The notes beneath the pieces are model-generated. The model had not been told where the DNA came from. It saw only the letters and a list, made by a program, of their open reading frames with translations, and ran no database searches. Source: Cytospora piceicola (Eukaryota > Ascomycota > Sordariomycetes > Diaporthales > Cytosporaceae). Taken from it: 64,000 nucleotides of DNA. Location of the stretch: NCBI GenBank assembly GCA_023375675.1, contig JALQBC010000016.1, positions 372,001 to 436,000 of the forward strand, written 5' to 3'. This document shows, in pieces, positions 1 through 12,998 of the stretch. Both the position numbers and the translations under genes were made by a program. The first letter of the stretch is position 1. Every line of letters starts with the position of its first letter.

Positions 1-1453
1 GACTAATCTGGTCTTTTGTAATTCATCTAGTGTTAAGTAGCCTGCGGACTTTGATTTTGCTTCCGTTATTTGGAATACCTACGTAGGTAGTTGTCTGGTT
101 GTTTGCATGTGAGGCAGCCAGCCATTCTGCCCTTTTGCCGCCTGCCTCGTTCTTATCTCGACGTTGACATATACACGGTAGCCACCAATTCATCCTCCAT
201 CCTTTCACCACCTGGACAGTTATTCAGGCATTGAAGGGCAGTACATTAGGCACGTTAGGTTTCCATCTACCTGCCCAGGCACCCATGCGCCCAGGCACCC
301 AGGTACCTAGGTAGTTATTCAGGCCAACTGGACCGCCAGCGGGTTCGCAATCGTCTGTTGCAGTCACGCGTTGCTTATCGCTCCTTACTTACTATGGTAC
401 TAAGTACTGTCAGTACATAACAAACGCCGGCTGCCCGGACAGACCATCGGGAGCGACGTCATTATTGGGCCAGATGTTCTCATCCCCATTAATCCCCATT
501 AAACCCCCTGTCACGCCTTCTCCACATGTCTCCACCATCAACCATCAACACATAAGGACGTTACTCCACAACCACCTGGGCAGTACCAACCTGATTATGA
601 TTGTCTCGATGAATAGCATCATCCACGGGAACTTCAACAAGAACTTGACCCGTGGGACCGATTCAAACTCACCACCTTCAAAGGGAACACAACAGATTCG
701 AATGAATAAATGACAGGCGTGATGACTTCTACAGGCAGGGCTTTCTAAGCCTCGAGAAACACCTCCGCAACAACCAACCAACCAACGTCCGTCCCTCAGC
801 CGTTTCCCCGGACGGGACACGCGGTGACAGCCAGCCACGTCTGACCAGAGGTGGCACCACGGACGATCAGCTCGGTCTCTCGAGGGAACTGTTCCCAGCT
901 AGAAGACGACTTTGATACATACCTAGGTATATATATATATATATATATAGTAGTTTTCCACATGGGTCGCATCCAAGACATAGCACCCGAGACCAGTGAC
1001 CAGCAACCAGTTCCCAGTAACCAGAAAGCTCATCTCTGTTCAGGGAGACGGCGAATCACTGTGGCAGCCCATTCAATATCAAACACGCACATACATACAC
1101 AGATCATTGATGTTGATGAGTAGACACATACACCATTTCTTCATCCTCACACTTGATGGTGTTGATGAGATGGAGGGTGGGAGCGTTGTGGTGCGCACGT
1201 AGTAAGCCGTGCATCTGTCTATTTGCTGCAGGTCACTCAAAACGGGCCATGATTACCTACCTACTAAGCAGCCAAGTACTCGACTCAAGTAGGTACTGTA
1301 TTTGTGTTTGGGTACGCAGTAGCGGTGAGCCAGCCCAGAGAAGATGACACTTGACAATAACCATCTCGTTATCTCCCGCCATCAACAAACAAACCCATAC
1401 AGACAAACAGACAAACAGACAGACAGATGGACAGATGGACAGATGGACAGATG

Positions 1454-1484
<31 letters not shown>

Positions 1485-2629
1485 GCACACAGCGGGTCGG
1501 TTTCCAGGAGACGCTCGTGTTGGTTTCTCATCTAGGTAGGCTACACCACAGCATATTATTATCCACCTCGACAGCATCGAACACCCGGGAAGAAACCCTA
1601 GCTACACACTACACAGTACGTACATACAAGCAGGAATAGCTAACTAGACGTGACAATCATCCTCTCCCCCGTCCTCTCGAGCCGGGGACAAAACAAAATG
1701 TCAGGTTGGAAGATAGAACTGTACCGTAAATAATATTCTGCCATCATATGATCGTTCAAGGCGTGGCCCGTCATGATGAACGCCAGTTCCAAGAGGAAAC
1801 AGATGAATAAATAGATAAACAACACAATGTTTTCTCGCTATTCCTTTGCATATAATAATCTATATGCTTTCCAATTCTTTGGAATTCATGGCCCCATGAA
1901 GCTCTTTGCCCTCCTTCCCGAGGTCCCCTTCATTTCGCTTTCATAAAAAAAAATATAACAACAATAAATAAGAAAAAGGACGAAAACGCAAAAGTTTTGA
2001 ACCCCTCCCTCCCTCCTTTCCTCCCAGCCCACCCGTGCCCCCTGTATCTCTCTCAACACCTTTCTCCATAATTTTGGTTTCATCTCAGGTGGGAGAGGCT
2101 GGCCAGTGTAGGTTTGTTTCAGGTCATACATGTCGTTGTAAAGTAATTCAGGTCGTCAAGTGGTCGTAAGCGTGTGTTCTTTCTGCCGGGGCGCGCGCGA
2201 AGGCGTGCGTGCGTGCGTGCGTGCGTGCATGCGTTTGTTTGCGTTGTTGTGTGTGTTGTGGGGGCGTTGCGTCTCATGTCGTCGCTATTTGTTCTGAGGT
2301 GTGTTGGGCGGTGACCGGCCGAAAGGTTTTGAAACAACGCGAAAAAACAAGTGATGATGATGATGATAATGATGATAAATAAGCAGGAAAAGGTTCAGCA
2401 AAACAGAAAACGCCCTCGCTCGATATGCCCCCCCTTCTCCAGATAGATAGGAAAGACTTGGAAAGGAGAATCATTTCCGACAATCAAAATAACCATACGA
2501 TGTGCAGAAACACGTGTTCGACATATTCTTCATGGATCACAGCTTTCTTGTTGTGTTATAGACATGGGCTGTGAACGTATTATACCCCCAACAGGGTCGG
2601 TCAAACACGGGAACGAGCCCCGAGGAAAC
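1..2629. other. Gene-poor flank with microsatellites
   Basis: I see no supported coding gene here. The stretch holds several simple repeats: an AT dinucleotide run at about 928-949, a CAGA/GGACAGAT tetranucleotide-type array at about 1399-1485, and a GCGT array at about 2203-2233. TAGGTACC-like motifs occur near 300-320, 921-930 and 1256-1290. Open frames here read as repeat translations (poly-TDRQ, for example) and resemble no protein. The last several hundred bases (about 1850-2629) lie just downstream of the minus-strand zinc-cluster gene and probably include its 3' untranslated region. Confidence 0.6.
1399..1485. repeat. CAGA/GGACAGAT microsatellite
   Basis: Tetranucleotide CAGA copies with an interior block of GGACAGAT units. 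It explains the repetitive open frames seen on both strands here. Confidence 0.85.
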
Positions 2630-5322
2630 TTAGTTGGAGCGGATGACCAGCTTCGACAGGAACTTGTTCGACAGTGAGTCGAAGTCGTCCCGGTCGAACT
2701 TGGTCTCTGGCCTTGTCCTCAGGTACGCCTCTGAAGATCTGTATTAGTGGACTGATCCAAGTCGACTCCCTCGTGACAGGGAAGGGGTAACACTTGTAAC
2801 TCACCATGCTTGATGACATGTTGCCGGACTTCAGTCATGGCCTCACACACGGCCGGGTTGTTGTTGAGGAGCTGGCCGTGCCTCCGGGTGTCCCACTCGG
2901 TGAAGGCGGGCAGCTTCTGGGAGATGGCGTGGAAGAGGCCGACGATGACGCCGACGGGGATCGTCTCCATGTCGGAGCAGAACTTGTTGACGGCGGCGGG
3001 GTCGGGCACGCGGTAGTGGCAGTCGAACTGCATCTCCTCCCAGACGGCCAGCAGGATGGAGGCCAGCATGAAGATGGTGGGCCAGTTCTTGAGCCGGTCG
3101 CCGCTGTACACGCTCGAGTACAGGCCCGACAGCTCCTCCAGGATGTCCTTCTGCAGCTCGCGCCACATGTCGGCCATGGCGCACTTGATCTGGAAGTTGA
3201 TCATGACGGGCGCGACGACCTTGCCGAAGAACTTGGAGTCCTCGTCGTCGATCTGGCCGTACAGCTTCTCCTCGCAGCCCTGCTGCTCGACCATGGTGAT
3301 GTGCTGCGTCAGGTTGTACGCCAGGACGAGCTTCAGCGCCTTGCGGATGACGGGCATCCTCTCCTTCATGTAGTAGCGGTGGGCAGTCTTGAGGATCTCG
3401 GTGATGAACGGGGTCCCCTCGAAGTGGTCGTCGATGAAGGTCTCGAACGACTGGTCGATATGCTTGTCCAGGTACTCCGACAGCGCCTCCATCGAGACGC
3501 CATCCCGGCCGACGTCCAGCTTCTCGGTCCGGATCTCAAAGTCGATCGGCTCCTGGTCCTGCAGGTGGGACTCCACCCAGTCGACCTGGAAGCAGCTCTC
3601 GTCGGCGACAAAGACCTCGCGGACCATGACGGGGAGGCAGAAGCCGTAGCCGTGGGTGATCCACATGAGCGTCTCCTTCTGCGCAAAGCCCTTGATGTTG
3701 TAGACAGACACGCCGCGGTCGAGATGCCTCTCGTAGTCGGCCTTCCAGTCCTTCATGAAGTAACTGATGTCCTTGATGTCGATGCGGGTGCAGGGGACCT
3801 GCCAGAGACGAGCGTGGGACGGCTGGCACCCGGCGCAGGGCTCGCCCTTGTCACACGTCTTCTTGAGGAACTTGCAGCGCAGGCACGCACGCAGCTTCCT
3901 GATCTCGCTCGCCTGCTTGCGCTGCTCCGGGAGCAGGGGCCCTCGGCGCCTGCCTACCTTCTTCTCACCTGTGCCGTCCTTCTTGCCGTTTGACGCAGTC
4001 CGCCGGATGACAGCCTTGGTCTGGTTGGGCTTGGCGATAGGGCTCTTCCTGGGAGCTGTCGTTTTCCTTACCGGGGGCGAGACAGACGAAGAAGACCCGA
4101 CGCCGGAGCCGCTGACTGGGCTTGACCGACTGCTAGGCGTCGCCTTGATGGACACGGGAGCAACAGCAGAAGCGGGGCTGATGATCTCGTGCGAGTGGTG
4201 GTGCTGGTGGTCTCCGTGGAAGCAGTTGCGGTGGTTGTTGGAGCCATCGGCGTACGAGTCCGAGGCTGGCGAGAAGGGCGAATAGGGGAATTGGACCTCC
4301 TCGTAGCTGCCGAACTCCAGGGAGGTGCCATCAGACTGTGACGAGTCGGAGCTTGTCCTCAAGTGCAACGTCTGCCCGGGGTTGAAGACGTTTTGCGCCT
4401 GTTGTGTCTGGGAGAAGGAGTCGAAGTTGGGGTGGTACATGTCAACCATTGCCCACCCATTGTCACTTCCGGAACCCATGGACAGCACTTCCAGATACGT
4501 GCCAGTGGGCGAGTTGCTTCCCATGCTGCTGACCCGAGGGAGACCATCGGTCGGTATCTGCATAGCCGCCTCGAAATCCTGCCAATTGGCCATGCCCGTG
4601 CTCATGTTGGTCGGCATATTCCACGGCATGGGCTGCGAGCCCTCCTCGACAGGGGACATCTGGTAGGTCGTCGGGTCCGTCTGCTGCATACCAGCGCTGA
4701 TAGGCTGCGTAGTGGCGGGGAGATAGCCCATAGGCGAGGGTTGCAAGTTCGCCATGAATGGGTTGAAATTTATCAAGGCCGATGGGTCCTGGATGAACTG
4801 TGAGAGGTCCTGCTGAGGTTGCGGCTGCATATGATGATGGTGGTGGTGGTGGTGTTGTTGTTGTTGCTGGTGTTGCTGCTGCTGCTGCTGCTGCTGGTAG
4901 GTCCAATCTGCGAGCAGGGACGGGCCCTGGGGCAGAGCAGCAGTGAACGGCGGTGCCTGTGGGGATAGCTGTTGCTGGTGAGGACTCGACGCTACCGAGC
5001 TGTGGTGTCCTATTGGGGACTGTCCCAGGGGGGACTGTACTTGCTGCTCCTCGGGCGACGAAGCCGCGATTGTGTTGGTGTTGGGAGAATGCATTGATAC
5101 TGGTGACACGCCACCAGCGGCGGTCATGTCGAGGGGCATCTGCCAGTTGCCCGAGGGGCTCTGGCGACTGTGCTGGTGAACCATCATGGCCGATGAGGTG
5201 GCCGGTATCGAGTTCTGGCCGACTCCTGTGGTGTACGCCGCGTATCGCTCCCGTGGGTCGTAACCGAGCTGTTCGAACAAAGCAGCCTCTCCTCCCTGGC
5301 CGGCGCTGAAATCAAATGTCAT
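2630..5322 (-). CDS. Zn2Cys6-type transcription factor, large, polyQ/polyH N-terminus
   Basis: This is a probable DNA-binding transcriptional regulator of the fungal zinc-cluster class, about 872 aa. I read two exons: 5322-2805 and 2730-2630. The intron 2731-2804 has a GTGAGT donor and an acceptor just before AGGCGTACC; splicing replaces a premature stop with a 33-residue tail ending in Ile-Arg-Ser-Asn. The N-terminal 450 residues are low complexity, with a Gln/His tract near residues 140-172 and many Ser/Pro/Gln, typical of activation regions. A cysteine cluster lies at residues 480-511 (C480, C483, C490, C496, C499, C511), spaced 2-6-5-2-11; the last gap is longer than the usual 6-8. A basic stretch precedes it. 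The cluster is central, followed by about 360 mostly globular residues that match no family I can name. The start ATG is the only one that fits the long frame, and the region upstream looks like a long leader. The targets are unknown. Confidence 0.85.
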
Positions 5323-8300
5323 GGCTGCCGGAATCAGGAATTACGAAGGCGGGAAAGAAAAAGGGGGGAACCGATTGTAAATGGGCGACGCTCGATAGTA
5401 TGGTACTGTGTGTGCGCGCGCGCGTCTGTGTATGTGTTGTGCTTTGGGGGCGGAGTAGTGACACCGCTCTTTCACAAGGATCTCGAGGGGAGGAGACCGA
5501 TGAGATGTCAGAGAAGGCTCATGAGCTGCGCGAGCAACGGGGTTGACCTGGGGTATGGAGGAGGAATAAAGGAGAGCAGCTAAGGTGGGATGGACTCGGA
5601 GGACCCTTGAATTGTCTTGGGAGAGGGGAAGAACCGAGTAGGCGGAGGGGGGGAGGGGGAGAGTTCTATCAAGGTGGTTCTCGTCCGTCGATGTCAATGG
5701 CGAGATTCAAGAAACAACACAACACAAGGCCAAAGTTTACGCAATGTGCGGTCTCCTAGACATGAGATAGTAGGTAGGGTTGTAGTAGAGAAACAAGACA
5801 ACGTGACAGAACAGGAAACGAGGAAGAAGAAAGACAAACAGAGGGTGATGGAGCCGGGGGGAGAAAAAAGACAAGACTCTGTCTGGTTCTCCGCTCTATC
5901 TCTCTCTCTCTCACTCACACACACTCTGGGCCTTTCTCTGCTGCTGCTGTGGTCTGCGTCTGCGTCTCCTCCTTGTGGTTCTGGTTCTGTTGCAATGAGA
6001 CGCTCCAGTCCCGCACATCGCACTCGTCGTTGAAGAGGCGGTGAGCGTGCAGCACTAGCGGCCAATCACCACCTGAATCATCCGGCTGGGGTCCGCATGG
6101 AGAGTTATCATGGAACCAATCAAGGCCCGGGCGATGGTACGGCGAGGAGCCAAGCAGTCCCCGGCAAGGTGGGCAGAGGTCCTCCGTCTCCAGAAAAATG
6201 AACGAAGAGACTTTCTCGAAGCTTTGGAGCCAGCTTGGGGCCCCACAGACGTGCTGTAGTGCAGTTGGCCAGCTCCACATGAAATCGGAGGCCGGGACGG
6301 TTTCTTTTTCCCTTCCCATGGGACCATGGCAAGCCATGCCAACTTCCAAGCCACCAAGTCCGAGGAGGCCAGGGCAACCATGGATGGCCTGCTGTCTTCC
6401 CGAGGGTTCAAGGGAAGGGAAGGGGGAGAAAAGAGAGAAAAGAACATCTGCAATAAGATTCTCGCACTGTCCTTGAGACTTTCCGAGACGAGCAAGTCCA
6501 TGCCGATTTTGGTCGTGCCTGCACACGCCAGAATAGGATTCAGACGACGGCCGACCTCGATGGATCATGAACATGAACATGTCACCAGGCATTATTCATC
6601 GGAGCAGCGGGTAGGCTGGTAGGCTATCACGACATTTCGACACGAATACCCTGTGGACAGCTCGCTGGACCCGAAAGGAGCAGCAGGAGGTGGAGAGCTC
6701 GGCTGATCTGGAGGGGCATTAATGAGGGCATACTGGGTATCGGGGGCATGTTCAGCCTCCCGTCCTCATCATCATCAGTCTGGTGGCTCCTGGTTCGCTG
6801 CCTCGAAAGCCCGCGATCCTGCTGCTCCAGCACGGCAGCATGGAAGCATGGCAGCATGGATGGGGTTCGTGATCTTCTTGATGGTTTCTGGTCTCAGTAA
6901 GACTGCGTGACTGGCTACCCACCACCCGCAGTGATGGTGCTGATGCCCCAATGAGACACTGCTGGCGCAACCCTACACATGCGACCTCTGAAGGGGCTGT
7001 CTCGCAATCTGTTGCCACCTTGGGACACTCTGCGCATGACTGCACATGACGAACAATCTGAGACTCTTTGCAGAGATAAGGCGTTGATAGAGGTCTGACA
7101 CTCGACCTAAGTTTCCAGATCACGGCGCCAGCCGATGCCGGTAGATATCTGACGGGAGCAAACGATTCCCTAGGGTCGATCATGTTTTTGTTTTGTCCCG
7201 ATACCTAATCATATGGACAACCCAACTTAGGAAGCTGGGGAGGGCAAGGCCTGCCTTGTCCATCGAGGAGAGCCCAGTCCTACTCGGGCCCGAGGAGCCA
7301 CACAATTCGTTCCCTCGATATGAAGACGGGATCCTTCCAGCTCACCAGGGCGTCATTGTGTCAGCAAACTTGGCCAAATCCGATACCGTGCACCTTCTTG
7401 TATCACCACCAACTTCTCGCGGCTAGATTGGTTTCCCCAGAGCACCAACGGCGGTCGGTCAATGGATGGGTGGAAGTCTCTTTGCTGCCAGCTGCCTCTG
7501 CCGTACCAGCTGTACTACAGTTCCGCAGTCACCCGTTACTTGCGCAATATGTAGGGTGATGATAAGCCGGCTGCTACCACTCTGTCCGGATCCGTAGTAA
7601 TGTACTGTGGTACCAGTTGATTGACAGTCGTTGGTGGGGTTCATCGACAGAGGCAGCATCATATGGAGGGGGCGTGAACGGGGTCGTCTGGTCCTCTGAG
7701 GCTCAAGGTTGCGCTCGCGCGTCTTTCTTCAACGACGAAGCGACCAACAAAGCAAACAGGCAGACGGGCAGACAGGCAAACAGTGCCCGATCGAGACAAT
7801 GAAGCTCGTGCCTTGCCGAATCTGGCCAACAGTGGGCGTCGAGGTCGGCATCTGATAGGCAGGAGAGGGGAACATCAACCGTGATATCCCCTCCTTCAAC
7901 CCCACCAAGTCAGCGAGCAATGTACCGACACAGTGAGAGAGAGAGGATACCCAAAGCAGCCAAGGTACATAGTAGGCAGGGTAGGTAGTGCAGTTACATA
8001 GATCGGCTGATCGGGTAGAATTTGTATAAGTATACGCAGTACGCAGTACGCAGTAACCACAGTACCTGAGTACTTAGTAGACCCCGTCAGGTCCCGTCTA
8101 GAAAAGGCTTCCCTCGGAATGGAGCCCCATCGTATTGTCTGCCATCGTTGCCACATGCAGACTAGCTGCATGTCGACCACGACGCCGTCAGGGCAAGGCA
8201 TGGGCCGTTCCTCGATTCTCTGTGGCCAGAGTCCGTAACGTGTGCTGCGTGGCCGCCATCCGTTGGCCACGACTGCCACGCTGCCAGGGCGGCTTGCTCT

Positions 8301-11300
8301 TGTTCTTTTCGCTCCCACTTCTGCCACTGTCCCCCTGGCGCTTGTCAGCCACCGTTTTCCCCTTCCCCACGCAGGCCACGCTTTGCCGTCAGAACCGTGC
8401 GCAGTTACGGTGCGGTGCGGCTTCTAAAGTTCCAAGGTTGTTCCAGGCGTAGCAGAAGGTCCTGAAAGCCCCCAAGGCCTTAAAGACCCTAAAGACCCTA
8501 AAGACCCTAAGGGCTTGAGGCTGCCCTGGGCTGGCCTTGCCCTGAGCTGCAGAGGAGCAAACAACCCTGACCCACGTCGTTTAAGTTTAAAGAGGGCCCC
8601 TGCTCCTTGGAGTTCCCAATTCTTTTCCCCCTACTGTGTTAGGTACATGAGACTAATGACTACAGTACATATTGCCAATACTATGCACCTGGCACAGTAA
8701 CTGTGCATACATACTTAATCAAGTACCTAGCATACTAAACCATACTACAGTAGGTACCTACTGTACAGTACAATAATAATAGTACGAGATCTCGTCAGCT
8801 CGGGTCTGGTGATGATGGCGACTGATGACTGATGACTGATGACACGGAGAAGACTCATGATGAGCAGATCGCGGATGAGACATATCATCTGTAGTAGAAC
8901 GTAGTATTCTTTTTCTTTCATTTTCTTTGCTTCTTTCCATCCCAGAAAGGATTCATCTCAGTGTGTGTGTGCCTACTTTGGTAGCCAACTTTGGAAGGAC
9001 CAAAGAGCAAATCAATACATTCATTATCTATTGATCGAACAATCAATGCACGCCCTGATCAGAAACAGCCATACCTATCAGCTTGTGTACTACTGTGTAC
9101 AGTATGTAGGCCTCGTAGGTATTCAGGTATTCGGGTATTCTTGGTTGGTCCATCTTCTTGCTCCATTAAACAGGCGGGGTTGCGATAGCTGGCGATGCAT
9201 ATTGAGAGGCCCAAAAGAGGGGCGCATCCAATCCTCGCGTCGTATTTGCCCCATCCGCAACGACGGCCAACGACGACGGACAACCTGACAGTCCTGACAA
9301 CCTGACTGCCTGACAGCCTGACAGCCTGAGCCTCGCTCCGCGTCTATTCTGGCTAGGCTTGAGCAACCTCAAGCCACTTTTATTCCAGACAGACAGACAG
9401 ACAGACAGATAGCCGGACGCAACGCCTCCAACACCGGGCCCATTGCTTCCTTTTCCCCATGGAACACTAGATTCTAGAAGGCATCCATGGATCCTTGGGA
9501 ACTGACCGCCGTTTACCCGCTGCATACCTGGCCAGCCAGGTAGATCTCCAATGATCCTCAACAACTAGACAGCTCAGACAGCTACACTAGTGTACCGGCC
9601 GTCTAAAGAAGGAACCGAGGGAGAGAGCTGCCCGGGAGCTGTCCCAATGTAGAGCTCGACAAACCCCCCCCCCCCACCGTGGCGAGACTCTGACGGGACA
9701 ATTCGCCGGCAAACACACACTTGATGCACTTGAAAGGGGTCCTCCAAACCCGGAGAGGACCACACTCCCGATGGGATCATTGAGGAGAATGAGGAAATGG
9801 GGTTCCTGGCGACAATCTCACATGTGCAGGCTGCCAGGTGCGATTGGGTTTCCCGATTGCGACCCTGGAAGCTCCTCGCCACGCTCGCTTGCCGCGTGCA
9901 CGTCTCGTTTGCTGGTCTGGGGGAGGCCGGAGAAAAGGACCGGTTGACCTGAGCATCGTGGCCCTGCAATGGGAACGCTCAGACGCTACCCCTCCTCCAT
10001 CCTCAGCATGTCAACCCGGGGACGGATGGACATGTACGATCTGCTGCCGAAGCGGGACGGAAGGGGGAAAAAAACCGTTGCAAAAGGTTCCAGACGACGA
10101 TTCGGTTCAACGGGGAGGGACACCACTGTTGTCGATGCCATTGTGGTGTGTTTGCTTGTCTACATACATCACGACCCGAGAATGACGGCGTCGACTGTTG
10201 CGCTACTGTGCAACCCTCGTCTTTCTACTTTCCTTCTTTTCCTTCTCCGACTGACTTACTTGCAGCTAAGGAACAAGCGCCAGACCCTGTCCCTGCTGGT
10301 CAATGATGCGTCGACAGTCCAGGCAGGTGTTCATTGTCCGACCCAGCGAGACGCCGGCCCGCCAGGTCGCTCGCTCCCTTGCCCTGCTTGCGTGATCTAG
10401 ATCGTTTCATCGTGTCCATGGCAAGGGCCCTCATCAGCCCTGGACTTCGGCCGGATGGCGAACACGGCATGAGATGAGGTGACTGACGGTGGGCGCCTAG
10501 CTGCCTGGCCTGGGCGCCTCCTTGGGCTTGGTCCGACACTGGCCTCCCAAGATCCATTGCCAAGTATGTACTGAAATTATGTTCGGGTCGGCAGAAGCAA
10601 ACTTCACATGAACAAGAGATCAGTTCTAGGGGGGGCGGTGAAGGATCACGGCTGCACGTTTGAGACAACAACTAAAGTCTGGCTGTGCACACAACTCATA
10701 GAACAGTAGGGCCTGAGGGAGTGAGGTGAGAAAACCGGCGGCTAGCGGAAACGCTGATCAGCTGCTGTCGAAGCATGTAGAGAAGCGGCAGTTCCATTCC
10801 ATGCGTCAGGAACATCAGGGGGGTTCTCGGGTTAGGCCAGACGTCCCAGACATGCCTGGCACGATTATGTCTCGCCTTGATGTATAAAGAAAGACATGCC
10901 CATCTCGGTCATGCACAGTATATGAATGCTAATGATGTGCAGAATGCAGAATGCAGAATGCAGAACGCAGAACGCAGAACCCTCACGGCACCAAACGACG
11001 GTCGCAGGTGCGGGTTAGATGCAGCAGAATATAGCCGCTGCCGACAAGCTGATTGCCTTAACGCCTAAAACACCTTGCAGTGTTGCACTGCCTTGACTAA
11101 GGAACTTTGTCCGCTTGTCTGCTTGTCTGCTTGTTTGACGTTGAACGTCGACGGCGGACTTGGTCCTGGGGACGGGCTGCTGCTTCCCTTTTTCTCAGTC
11201 TCTCTCTTTTTTTTCTCTTCTTTCTCTCGGCTACCTAGCCACCCAAATCCTTGATCGTCGTTCGGAGACCCCTTTTGAGGGTCCCGGATCCAGGCCGCGG

Positions 11301-11566
11301 AGATTTCCGAGAGGGTGGGACAAAACGGGCCCTTCACGGAGCCGGGATCCCTGCCGATCTGTGGGGGCCCTTTTCGGAGGGCCGGGTTTCCGCGTCCCAC
11401 CACCCTTGTGCCGATCCATGATCGGACCTGGGGCCCTCGCCGGATACGCATTGGCTACCTGGGGAGGAAAAGAATGACGTCTGGTGGTGGTGTCATGTAT
11501 TGTATCTGAAGAGCGAGAGGTTTGTAGAACTGCTGGACTGCATGCTGGAACTGGTGAGACTCGAGA

Positions 11567-11604
<38 letters not shown>

Positions 11605-12998
11605 GCGCGGAACGGAAGATGGACTGGGAGGGCCCTCCCCTCGTCCCCCAAATGGGGGACTGCACTGCCTTGAGGGTGGAGGGACCGATCCCCCAGAGGC
11701 GTTTGAGCCATCGTCATGGTGGACTGGCGCCGGAGGACCACCGAATAATCCGTGCTTCGAGCCTGAAGGCGTCAGCGTCCAGAGCGTCCTAGTGCAGTGT
11801 GTGTGTGTGTTGCCACAGAAGTTGGATGACCCGGAATCTGGAGGACTGAAGCCAGCAGCCAGCTGGCCAGGTGCTTCGCATCAGAAGAACTGGCTACCCT
11901 GTGTCCTGTGCATTCTATGGCACATCAGACTGACGTGGTAAACCGATCGTGGGCCGTGGCTGCAGCATCATTCTGGAGGCCGTCCGGCTCAGATTTGCGA
12001 CACAGGCTGACAGGGCTTAAATCGAATCGATTCGAATCGATGGCTCGTGAAGTTTGCACATCCTCTCCATCCCGTCACCTCTATATACGCTTTCAAAAAA
12101 GAGGGGTTGGCTGTGAGGCAGCTAGGCCGGTTATTCTTTTGGTATTCATCACATCTCGACGTTCTGTAGGTTGAGTGTGTGCTCGGCTTTGGAGTTACAT
12201 ACGGATATAGTACGGATTACTACTTAGAATGTAGTCTACCTACTAAAGTATCTACGAGAGCTTTGGCCGGACGTGACGTGACGTGACAATAGCACACACA
12301 TCTGGATTTGAAGACGGAAGATAGAGGAGAAAAAATAAAATTTGAAAATTGTGCCTTGCAGTCCCCTTTGCTCTGGCTAGTTTTGACATTTCTTGGGCCT
12401 TTAGCCGTGTTTTCTTTTTGTCTTGAGCTCATTCTCTTGGGTTGCTGGTTTGAGGTGTTGCGGGCCACAAATATCGATTGACCTTCTAAGCTCAGAGCTC
12501 CGAGTGAGAGTGTCGTAGTCAGAAGGGACAAGACTCAATCCACCAACATGAGGCACCAAATCCTGATTCAATCCGTCAATCAGGGCCGGCACCAACATTG
12601 AACCAGCAACACACTAAGACTCGATTGACCCAGCCCATGGACAGGTCAAGAGCAAAATCAAGAGCAAAATCAAGAGCAGAACCAAGAGCAAAAGCCAAAG
12701 CGATATATTAGAACACAAAAGAGCCAGCGTGGAAAGTAAGTGGCTTGCATTGTTCGAGTGAGCACAATACCAAGGCAGCACAAGGGGACGAACGCTTGCG
12801 ATCAATCTCATCAACAATCCTTAGGTGGAGAGAGCTTGTCAAGGGTCTCAAGCTTGACCCTTCTTTCTCTTCCAGCCCCGACTCGTTCTCCATGTGATGA
12901 GATCCCGGACAAAGAGACCAGGCACTCGAAGCAGAGTGGTATTCCCCGGCAGAGCCGTCGTCAACTCTATTCTGCAGGCAAAGACCGGACAGCACAAG
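5323..12998. other. 7.7 kb gene-poor region
   Basis: I find no gene I can support. The first 700 bases or so, with CT/GA-rich runs near 5890-5930, are probably the promoter and leader of the minus-strand zinc-cluster gene. Further in there are short tandem repeats: TGATGAC near 8819-8842, ACCCTAAAG units at about 8479-8512, CAGA at about 9387-9409, AGAATGC units at about 10938-10980, a GA run at about 11571-11602, and a 12-bp unit at about 12646-12695. A poly-C run lies at about 9665-9677. TAGGTACC-type motifs are dense near 8640-8765 and 12230-12250. The last part, from about 12700, should hold the farnesyltransferase promoter. Open frames in both strands have no family resemblance. Confidence 0.55.

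Noticed and set aside
2806..3993. 395-codon frame on the plus strand opposite the zinc-cluster gene
   Set aside because: It is antisense to a well-supported coding exon with GC-rich third positions, and reads as a Leu/Val/Asp/Gly-rich shadow with no domain.
8479..8512. Telomere-like CCCTAA pattern
   Set aside because: Unit is ACCCTAAAG (9 bp), only about three copies and away from any sign of a chromosome end.
10930..10985. Regular short repeats that might suggest a CRISPR array
   Set aside because: Contiguous 7-bp units with no spacers; a eukaryotic microsatellite.
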